A stretch of 11,898 bases of DNA, from positions 2,026 through 13,923 of the forward strand of contig DOZZ01000214.1 of the NCBI GenBank assembly GCA_003517725.1, read 5' to 3'. The notes beneath the pieces are model-generated. The model searched no databases and was not told the DNA's origin. It saw only the letters and a list, made by a program, of their open reading frames with translations. The translations under genes and the position numbers were made by a program. The DNA comes from Bryobacterales bacterium. GTDB lineage: Bacteria > Acidobacteriota > Terriglobia > Bryobacterales > Bryobacteraceae. Of the stretch, positions 7,083 through 11,898 are shown one piece after another. Each line of letters begins with the position of its first letter. Positions within the stretch are counted from its first letter, which is position 1.

Positions 7083-9179
7083 TTAGTGCTCCACGTTGTA
7101 GTAGCCCGAAGCAACGGTCAGGTAAATGGCGGCCTGTGCCTTTGCCAGATTGCCGCTGGTCCCGTTGATCGCGGATAAAATTTCCGTCTGCATGGCGGCC
7201 GGCATCTGGCCATAGCAGTAAGCATTGCTGACCGCACTCACCAGAGACGATGGGGTCCCCGCCAGATTCGCAAACGGCGTAAGGTCGACCACCGTGCCCG
7301 CGCCCAAATTGCTGTAGAGCAGCGTGCTGGCCATGTTGGCGCGCCCGATGGCTTCCGACGGCGAATGTAACTGGAACTCGGGACCGGTAAGCGCCACGCC
7401 AGGCGTAAATTCCGCCGGCACCAGATAGCCGGGCGCGTAATAGTTGAACACCGTGGGCGGCGCGAAGATCACCTGGCCCAGATTGGAGGCCTGGTAGGGC
7501 AGATTGTTGGTGTCGTTCACCAGTGCGCCGGCGCCCCGCAGAATGGCCGGGATAAGAAACCCGGGCTCGCGCAAATGCCCGCTGGTATCGGGCGACGGGG
7601 ACGGGCCGTTGTCCCCTTGCCGCGCTTCCGTGTCGAGCAGAATAGCTTTCACCACGGCCTTCAGATCGCCGCGGACTCCTAGACCGTTGTCGTTGAAAAC
7701 AGCCGCGATCCGGCCCACGTAAGCCGGCGTTGGATTGCTGGTGACCAGATGCTGGATCAGCATCTTGCTGACGAACGGCCCTACGTTCGGGTGGTTGAAG
7801 ATGTTGCTCAACGCCGCGCTCAGATCCTGCTCGGCGGTTTGCCCGGCGGGCAGCACCAGACCGTTCAGGAGCGTCTTCGACCCCGTGTCGTGGTTGGCTT
7901 CATACGCCACCATGTTGCCGATGTAGTAAGCCGGATTGTGTTTCTGCGGAGTGGCCCCGGGCTTGGTCGGATAAGTCCAGCCGGTGTAGACACGGGCGAA
8001 TTCGGCAACCTGCGCCTGCTGGTACGTGGGGATGGGATTGTTGTTGGCGTCCAACTGCAGCGTGCCATCCGGATTCAGCATGGCAACGCCGATCGAGAAC
8101 AACTGCATCAGTTCGCGCGCGTAGTTCTCGTTGGCCTTGGTGCCCCGGATGGGGTCGGCCATATCGTTGTTGCGCATGTCGAGATACTCACCCATCGCAA
8201 CGTTCAGCGTGACGTCGGTCATCAGCGTCAGGTAATTGCCGAAAGCATCGTTCTGGAAGACCCGCAGGTACGGCACCAGCTGGTAAGGATGGCTCTCATC
8301 CACGGCGGATGCCACGAATATCTGTTGCAGGGCGAAGCCCACGCGCTGCCGCAGCTGGTCGCGGCCATGCACCGCGTTGGTGAAAAATCGCGATTGGATC
8401 TGATTGATGCCGTAGCCGGTCATGCTGGGGTCGGGATACGGGCTAATGGGCGCGGCGAACTGTTCGTCCAGATAGGCGCTCAGCCCGACGGACCGGACAT
8501 GCGCGATGGTCGCCGAATCAGGTCCGAAGGCGGCCTGATCCAAAAATCGCGACGCGACGTTGGCCGGAGTTTTCAGCGGCCCGCCCGAGGTTCCGACCAA
8601 CACGCTTACCACGTCTTGCGAACTGGCGGTGCCGGGGTTCGGATTCGTAACGGTCACCAGCACGAAGGTGCCTTTTTGCGATTTCGTCGCCGTGCCCGCG
8701 GCGGTCAGCTTAGTGCCTGACACATACGTCGTGGGCAGCGCCACGCCGCCGTACAGAACCTGCGCGCCCGGCACAAAACCGCTGCCGTTCAGGGTTAGCG
8801 TGAACGATCCAAGCGGCACCGTCGCGGGACTAGTGGACGCCACGGTCGGGTAAGGATTCAGAATCGTGACGGTGGAACTGGCCGAAACAGTCGGGCTCGC
8901 GATACTGGTGGCCGTGACCATGACCGTGTCGGTGCTGGGCAGCGCGCTGGGCGGCGTATACCGGCCTCCGGTGGTGATCGACCCTGGCGAACCCGTCGCG
9001 CCCGACGGTAATGCCACCGACCAGCTGACCCCGCCGGAAGATGCGGTCGCGGAAAACTGCAGATAGGTGCCCACGTGTACGGCGGCCGGCGATGGAGAAA
9101 CCGTGACCGTTACTTGCGCGTACACGGGCCAAAGCAGGAACGGCGTGGCTGCGAACAGCCGGAACAGAATTCTCCGCAT
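7083..9179 (-). CDS. DUF1800 family protein with N-terminal Ig-like and IPT/TIG domains
   Basis: This 698-residue protein begins at ATG 9179 after a strong AAGGAG site at 9189-9184. Residues 1-22 are a Sec signal peptide (RRILFRLFAATPFLLWPVYAQ). About 23-107 form a bacterial Ig-like domain (GRYTPPSALPSTDTVMVTA), and about 110-196 an IPT/TIG-type domain (STSPATVPLGSFTLTLNGSGF). From about 205 to the end is DUF1800, shown by ASRFLDQAAFGPD, QLRQRVGFALQQIFV and the hallmark NENYARELMQLFSIG. DUF1800 and DUF1501 genes are paired across Acidobacteria, Planctomycetes and Proteobacteria, but neither has a proven activity. The Ig-like and IPT modules probably act as stalks or binding modules outside the cytoplasm. 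An in-frame extension back to 9428 lacks a signal peptide and runs into the opposite gene, so it was rejected. Confidence 0.92.
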   Translation of the reverse strand: MRRILFRLFAATPFLLWPVYAQVTVTVSPSPAAVHVGTYLQFSATASSGGVSWSVALPSGATGSPGSITTGGRYTPPSALPSTDTVMVTATSIASPTVSASSTVTILNPYPTVASTSPATVPLGSFTLTLNGSGFVPGAQVLYGGVALPTTYVSGTKLTAAGTATKSQKGTFVLVTVTNPNPGTASSQDVVSVLVGTSGGPLKTPANVASRFLDQAAFGPDSATIAHVRSVGLSAYLDEQFAAPISPYPDPSMTGYGINQIQSRFFTNAVHGRDQLRQRVGFALQQIFVASAVDESHPYQLVPYLRVFQNDAFGNYLTLMTDVTLNVAMGEYLDMRNNDMADPIRGTKANENYARELMQLFSIGVAMLNPDGTLQLDANNNPIPTYQQAQVAEFARVYTGWTYPTKPGATPQKHNPAYYIGNMVAYEANHDTGSKTLLNGLVLPAGQTAEQDLSAALSNIFNHPNVGPFVSKMLIQHLVTSNPTPAYVGRIAAVFNDNGLGVRGDLKAVVKAILLDTEARQGDNGPSPSPDTSGHLREPGFLIPAILRGAGALVNDTNNLPYQASNLGQVIFAPPTVFNYYAPGYLVPAEFTPGVALTGPEFQLHSPSEAIGRANMASTLLYSNLGAGTVVDLTPFANLAGTPSSLVSAVSNAYCYGQMPAAMQTEILSAINGTSGNLAKAQAAIYLTVASGYYNVEH

Positions 9180-9372
9180 ATTTCTCCTTACCAAACAGGG
9201 GAATTGCCTACGGGGAGCCACAAAACCGGGCCTTCCAGCGCCCTTTTGAATGACTGCCGATTGGAGTAAATATAGCAATCGTGAACCAAAAAAGAGGGTT
9301 TTTATTTCTGGCAAATCGAAGAACTTAAAGAAGTGACGCGTGTTGGAAGGTTCGTTTGCGGTATTTTTGGGT
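9180..9372. promoter_or_regulatory. Divergent promoter region, DUF1800-DUF1501 operon versus BNR gene
   Basis: This 193-bp spacer is AT-rich in its middle (9265-9310) and separates two outward-facing genes. On the plus strand, TTGAAT (9246-9251) is followed at 17 bp by AATATA (9269-9274), or at 19 bp by TATAGC. On the minus strand, TATATT lies in the same AT-rich patch. The boxes are weak, so only the region is called, not a specific promoter. Confidence 0.4.
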
Positions 9373-10851
9373 ATGCGCTGGCAGCCTTGTTCGATCCTCT
9401 TCGTTGCGGTTGTCGTGGGAGCGGCCATTGGTTCCGGTCAATCCTCCAATCAGCCGCGTTGGTGGTCTAAATATGAGTACCTTTCAAAGCATGGTCCCTC
9501 GGGCAATGGCTTGTGCGGACCCTCGGTCGCGGCCGGGGCCAACACGGATGCGTCGAACGAGTGCGGGCCGCAGAGCGAAACCTACATTGCCATCGATCCG
9601 TCATCGCCCACGCGTCTGGCCGGCGGGTCCAACGAAATTTTCCGGCTGCCCATGCGCGGCTATGCCAGCACCGGCGGCGCCACCTGGATCGGCGTGGATT
9701 TGCCGCTGCCGCCGGCCCAAGGCGCCAACGGCATGCGCTTCGGGTCGGACCCCTCACTGGCGTTCGATTCGGGCGGCAACCTGTTCTATAGCTACATCGT
9801 GGTGTTCTTCGGGAATGGCAACGGCGTGAACGGAACCGAAATGGCGGTGGCGCGCTCGGGCGATGGCGGCCACACTTATCCCGCCGTGACCTACTTCAGT
9901 GCCTCCACCGGGTCGGACCATTTCAACGATAAGCCGATGATCACCACTGACACCAACCCGGCCAGCCCTTTCCGCGACCACGTCTATGTGTCGTGGGACG
10001 CGGCGAGCGGCGGCTCATCGGGAGGCGGCATCCGCGTGGCGCGCTCATCTGACCATGGCCAGACATTCAATACTGTCCGCGCCGACAATCCCTCGGGACC
10101 GGGCCGGGCGATCGGCGCCGTTCCCTTCACGGGCCCGAACGGCGAGTTGTACGTCGCGTGGAACGACTATAAAGCCAGCAGCATCATGATCAACAAATCT
10201 TTGGACGGCGGTGCGACCTGGGGGACGCCAGTTACCATCGCCAGCCAGCACATCGGCTTTGATATTGCCATTCCCGCGCAGTTTTCACGCCGCGCGCTGG
10301 TCTATCCCGCGTGCGATGCGGACCGCTCGGCGAGCGCTCGCCGCGGCACGCTTTTCTGTTCCTGGATGGATCTGAACGGCAGCACCACCGATATCTACGT
10401 CTCCTCGTCGACCGACCAGGGGAGCACCTGGTCCGCGCCCATGTTGATAGCCGATCAGCTGGGGGTACCGGTGGACCGCTTCAATCATTGGCTGGCGGTG
10501 GACCCGATCAATGGCGACGTGAATGTCTCGTTCTACGACACTCGCAATGACACCACCGGGTCGCGCTACATGGCCGATATCTACTTCACGAAGCTGCCGG
10601 CGTCGGCGAGCACCTGGCTCACGCCAAACGTTCGGGTCAGCACGCAGAGTTCGAACGAACATGACTGCGCCGGCGTGTACCCCTGCACCGCCATCGATTA
10701 CGGCAACCAGTACGGGGACTACGCGGGCCTGGCTTCCTACGGCGGAGTCTCTTACCCGTTCTGGACCGACAGCAGCCACAACACGATCAATGCGCCGGGC
10801 TGCCGCACCAATCTGGCCATGGAGGAAGTGTTCTCCGCGCCCGTGAATTAG
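9373..10851 (+). CDS. Exported BNR-repeat (sialidase-like beta-propeller) protein
   Basis: The protein has 492 residues from ATG 9373, with a signal peptide over about 1-23 (RWQPCSILFVAVVVGAAIGSGQ). Four clear Asp boxes (S-x-D-x-G-x-T-W/Y/F) mark a beta-propeller: SGDGGHTY (162-169), SSDHGQTF (225-232), SLDGGATW (276-283) and STDQGSTW (346-353); a degenerate copy, ASTGGATW, lies near 98-105. The C-terminus has QYGDYAGL and FWTDSSHN. Sialidases and many non-catalytic secreted propellers share Asp boxes. I cannot identify a FRIP motif or the arginine triad, so sialidase activity is unproven. Cysteines in LCGP, NECGP, YPACDAD, LFCSW, DCAGVYPC and PGCR suggest disulfides, fitting an exported protein. 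A GTG at 9340 would add 11 residues; 9373 was preferred because it starts the signal peptide, though its ribosome binding site is weak. The gene is divergent from DUF1800. Confidence 0.85.
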   Translation: MRWQPCSILFVAVVVGAAIGSGQSSNQPRWWSKYEYLSKHGPSGNGLCGPSVAAGANTDASNECGPQSETYIAIDPSSPTRLAGGSNEIFRLPMRGYASTGGATWIGVDLPLPPAQGANGMRFGSDPSLAFDSGGNLFYSYIVVFFGNGNGVNGTEMAVARSGDGGHTYPAVTYFSASTGSDHFNDKPMITTDTNPASPFRDHVYVSWDAASGGSSGGGIRVARSSDHGQTFNTVRADNPSGPGRAIGAVPFTGPNGELYVAWNDYKASSIMINKSLDGGATWGTPVTIASQHIGFDIAIPAQFSRRALVYPACDADRSASARRGTLFCSWMDLNGSTTDIYVSSSTDQGSTWSAPMLIADQLGVPVDRFNHWLAVDPINGDVNVSFYDTRNDTTGSRYMADIYFTKLPASASTWLTPNVRVSTQSSNEHDCAGVYPCTAIDYGNQYGDYAGLASYGGVSYPFWTDSSHNTINAPGCRTNLAMEEVFSAPVN

Positions 10852-10861
10852 TTTAGGCGGT

Positions 10862-11011
10862 TTAGTTCGACCGCTCCATGCAAGCCGGGCAGGAGAGCAG
10901 GTGCTTCTCCAGGTCGGCAAGCTCGGCTTCTTCGGTGATTAGGCCGAGGTTATAGCGTTTAAGATCATGCTCCGAAACGTGAATATGTTTCATGTCAATT
11001 AAGGTTTCCAA
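10862..11011 (-). CDS. Miniature HxxxCxxC zinc-finger protein (zf-HC2 / anti-sigma-like), 49 aa
   Basis: A perfect GGAGGAGG at 11025-11018 lies 6 nt before a TTG at 11011, which opens a 49-codon frame ending in TAA at 10864-10862. An ATG six codons in (10993) is an alternative start. The middle reads KHIHVSEHDLKRYNLG and is followed by His37-Leu-Leu-Ser-Cys41-Pro-Ala-Cys44, the H-x3-C-x2-C zinc motif of the ZAS / zf-HC2 domain in anti-sigma factors. I recognise the SEHDLxRYxLG...EEAELAxLExHLLxCPxC pattern from many small acidobacterial proteins, which usually continue for a few dozen residues more. This one stops five residues after the second cysteine and has no membrane segment. No ECF sigma factor gene is adjacent. 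It may titrate a sigma factor encoded elsewhere, or be a redox or zinc sensor; that is inference. It converges on the BNR gene with a 10-bp gap and diverges from the receiver gene. Confidence 0.75.
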   Translation of the reverse strand: METLIDMKHIHVSEHDLKRYNLGLITEEAELADLEKHLLSCPACMERSN

Positions 11012-11017
11012 CGTAAA

Positions 11018-11025
11018 CCTCCTCC
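11018..11025 (-). promoter_or_regulatory. Strong ribosome binding site of the mini zinc-finger gene
   Basis: GGAGGAGG on the minus strand, 6 nt before the TTG at 11011, is the strongest Shine-Dalgarno sequence seen in the window. It decides for the TTG start over the internal ATG and supports this short frame being a real gene. Confidence 0.7.
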
Positions 11026-11037
11026 GGCCAATAACGG

Positions 11038-11051
11038 ACGCCTAACGCCTT
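11038..11051. repeat. Direct heptamer repeat ACGCCTA / ACGCCTT
   Basis: Two adjacent 7-bp copies differing only at the last base lie about 13 bp upstream of the zinc-finger gene's ribosome binding site. They could be an operator in the leader or promoter of that gene. The repeat is short and may be chance. Confidence 0.25.
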
Positions 11052-11083
11052 TATGCTACCGCCATCGTAGGCAAATAGGTGTG

Positions 11084-11106
11084 ATTAAATTTAATTAATA
11101 ATTAAT
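11084..11106. repeat. AT-only palindromic patch in divergent spacer
   Basis: A perfect 12-bp palindrome, ATTAAATTTAAT (11084-11095), is followed by two self-complementary ATTAAT hexamers (11094-11099 and 11101-11106). The patch contains no G or C within otherwise GC-rich DNA. It could bind a regulator or nucleoid protein, or help promoter opening, for the mini zinc-finger and receiver genes. Confidence 0.4.
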
Positions 11107-11123
11107 GCAAAATAGTTTATAAG
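11095..11123 (+). promoter_or_regulatory. Probable sigma-70-type promoter of the receiver gene
   Basis: TTAATA (11095-11100, 4 of 6 to TTGACA) is followed after 17 bp by TATAAG (11118-11123, 5 of 6 to TATAAT). The transcript would start near 11130, leaving a leader of about 28 nt that holds the AGGAAAGGTG ribosome binding site. This is the best promoter candidate in the window. Confidence 0.5.
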
Positions 11124-11157
11124 AGTAGAGACCGCCATTTTTAGGAAAGGTGAAATC

Positions 11158-11610
11158 ATGTCTTCCTCGATTAAAGAGAAGCCAGAAACGATTCTTGTGG
11201 TCGACGACAACGAGGCCGTTCTGAAAACGGTGGTCGCCATTCTGGAACGTGCCAGCTTCCGGGTGCTGTCGGCCGTGGGTGGAGTGGAAGCGCTACAAGT
11301 AGCCGGGAAAACGGAAGGGAAAATCGATCTCCTGCTCTCCGATGTCGAGATGCCGCAGATGTCAGGACCTGATTTGGGTCAGACCTTAAAAAAGCAGAGA
11401 CTGGACATTCGTGTGGTCCTGATGTCCGGCGGGCCCAATGAAAGTCAAAGGGTTCACAAGTGCGTGTCGGCCTATATTCAAAAGCCATTCGCCCCCAAAA
11501 CTCTCGTGGCAAGCATCGAGCACGTGCTGCACTCGCCAGACCGGTCAGAGCCAGGGGGGCAGGAAGCCGACGGTGGTAAGGATAGCGAGTACCAAGGCAG
11601 AAGTTCCTAG
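11158..11610 (+). CDS. Stand-alone response-regulator receiver protein
   Basis: The 150-residue protein is a CheY-like receiver with no output domain. Key residues are present: acidic pair Asp16-Asp17 (ILVVDDNE), phospho-acceptor Asp62 (LLLSDVEMP), Ser90 at the switch position (VVLMSGG), Tyr106 and Lys109 (AYIQKPF). The receiver ends near residue 125, and a polar, Gly/Asp/Glu-rich tail of about 25 residues follows and is probably disordered. It should be phosphorylated by a histidine kinase (none is in the window) and act by protein contact, for instance in a phosphorelay or hybrid-kinase pathway. The start ATG at 11158 follows AGGAAAGGTG at good spacing. The gene and its leader are less GC-rich than the exported-protein genes nearby. 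It is divergent from the mini zinc-finger gene and converges with the Ig-like gene with only 11 bp between the stops. Confidence 0.9.
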   Translation: MSSSIKEKPETILVVDDNEAVLKTVVAILERASFRVLSAVGGVEALQVAGKTEGKIDLLLSDVEMPQMSGPDLGQTLKKQRLDIRVVLMSGGPNESQRVHKCVSAYIQKPFAPKTLVASIEHVLHSPDRSEPGGQEADGGKDSEYQGRSS

Positions 11611-11621
11611 CTCCTGCCCAG

Positions 11622-11898
11622 CTACTTGCGCTTGACTATAGTCACGCTCGCATTGCCTGAAGCCGTAGCATCCGCCGCGCTGACCGCCGTGATTGTCACG
11701 GTATTGGGCGATGGCACCGACGACGGCGCCATGTAGAGGCCGCTGTTATTTATGATTCCGGTGGCGGAACTGCCGCCTGCCACGCCGTTGACCTTCCATG
11801 CCACTTGCTGGTTCGTGGAATTCTGAACCGTAGCGGTGAACTGCTGCGTGTGGTTGATGCGCACGGTGGCCGACAGGGGCCGACGTCGCTCTCCGACG
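11622..11898 (-). CDS. C-terminal part of a bacterial Ig-like domain protein (truncated by window edge)
   Basis: The frame is open from the right edge to a TAG at 11624-11622, giving about 91 residues that end VTIVKRK. The pattern LSATVRINHTQQFTATV, then VAWKVNGVAGG, GIINNSGLYMAPSSVP, NTVTITAVSAADATASGNASVTI is a bacterial Ig-like repeat common in acidobacterial secreted proteins. It is similar in design to the first Ig-like domain of the DUF1800 protein (GRYTPPSALPSTDTVMVTATS). The domain ends only about four residues before the C-terminus, so it is a terminal module of a larger protein. An apparent start codon at 11864 is inside the domain and is not the real start. Catalytic or other domains lie outside the window. 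Confidence 0.8.
   Translation of the reverse strand, partial: VGERRRPLSATVRINHTQQFTATVQNSTNQQVAWKVNGVAGGSSATGIINNSGLYMAPSSVPSPNTVTITAVSAADATASGNASVTIVKRK

Noticed and set aside
7749..8720. Long plus-strand open frame opposite the DUF1800 gene
   Set aside because: It is antisense to a clear DUF1800 domain, has no family motif or ribosome binding site, and is His/Arg/Gly-rich as expected for a mirror frame of GC-rich coding DNA.
9283..9305. AACC-A-rich loop-GGTT followed by T residues, as a plus-strand terminator
   Set aside because: The stem is only 4 bp and no plus-strand gene lies upstream; it is better read as part of the AT-rich promoter spacer.
9180..9428. In-frame N-terminal extension of the DUF1800 gene
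   Set aside because: The extension has no signal peptide, crosses into the divergent BNR gene, and the ATG at 9179 has a strong AAGGAG site and a proper signal sequence.
10857..10874. Hairpin GCGGT-N8-ACCGC as a terminator between convergent genes
   Set aside because: The stem is only 5 bp, overlaps the end of the zinc-finger gene and has no T tract.
10285..10920. Minus-strand open frame of 211 codons spanning the BNR gene end and the mini zinc-finger gene
   Set aside because: It overlaps two better-supported genes, shows no recognisable domain, and is explained as antisense shadow.

Overview
The window looks like part of a chromosome from a GC-rich soil Acidobacteriota, most likely of the Solibacter/Bryobacterales type. 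The clues are a paired DUF1800 (Sec-exported) and DUF1501 (Tat-exported) operon, a PEP-CTERM surface protein, DUF4331, bacterial Ig-like modules, BNR/sialidase-like exported proteins and a miniature HxxxCxxC zinc-finger protein. Taxonomy is inferred from gene content only. Nearly every complete protein carries an export signal, so the region is mainly a secreted-protein neighbourhood. No tRNA, rRNA, CRISPR array, insertion sequence or phage gene was seen.

Layout, left to right. (1) 1-1358, minus strand: a PEP-CTERM protein followed 21 bp later by a DUF4331 protein that runs off the left edge; probably one operon. (2) 1505-2719, plus strand: an exported beta-lactamase-fold serine hydrolase, divergent from the PEP-CTERM gene. 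Their shared 146-bp spacer holds a tandem decamer and an inverted repeat. (3) 2861-5137, minus strand: an exported M28 metallopeptidase with the architecture of glutamate carboxypeptidase II (PA domain, peptidase, dimerisation domain), possibly leaderless. (4) 5213-5705, plus strand: the broken remains of an exported BNR/sialidase-like gene, with homology-like segments in different frames. (5) 5702-9179, minus strand: a DUF1800 gene (Ig-like, IPT/TIG and DUF1800 domains) and a DUF1501 gene separated by 4 bp. (6) 9373-10851, plus strand: an exported BNR-repeat protein, divergent from DUF1800. (7) 10862-11011, minus strand: a 49-residue zinc-finger (zf-HC2 / anti-sigma-like) protein with a very strong ribosome binding site. 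(8) 11158-11610, plus strand: a stand-alone response-regulator receiver, divergent from the zinc-finger gene across an AT-rich spacer. (9) 11622-11898, minus strand: the C-terminal end of an Ig-like-domain protein that enters from the right edge.

Functionally, the exported enzymes (serine hydrolase, M28 peptidase, BNR protein) and surface modules (PEP-CTERM, Ig-like, IPT) would suit processing of peptides or glycans outside the cytoplasm. The two small regulators near the right end (mini zinc finger and single receiver) are the only clearly regulatory genes and have no visible partner sigma factor or histidine kinase here. The most unusual items are the frame-scrambled pseudogene, the miniature zinc-finger gene, the repeats in the first divergent spacer, and the M28 enzyme's loss of glutamate-pocket residues while keeping its zinc site.
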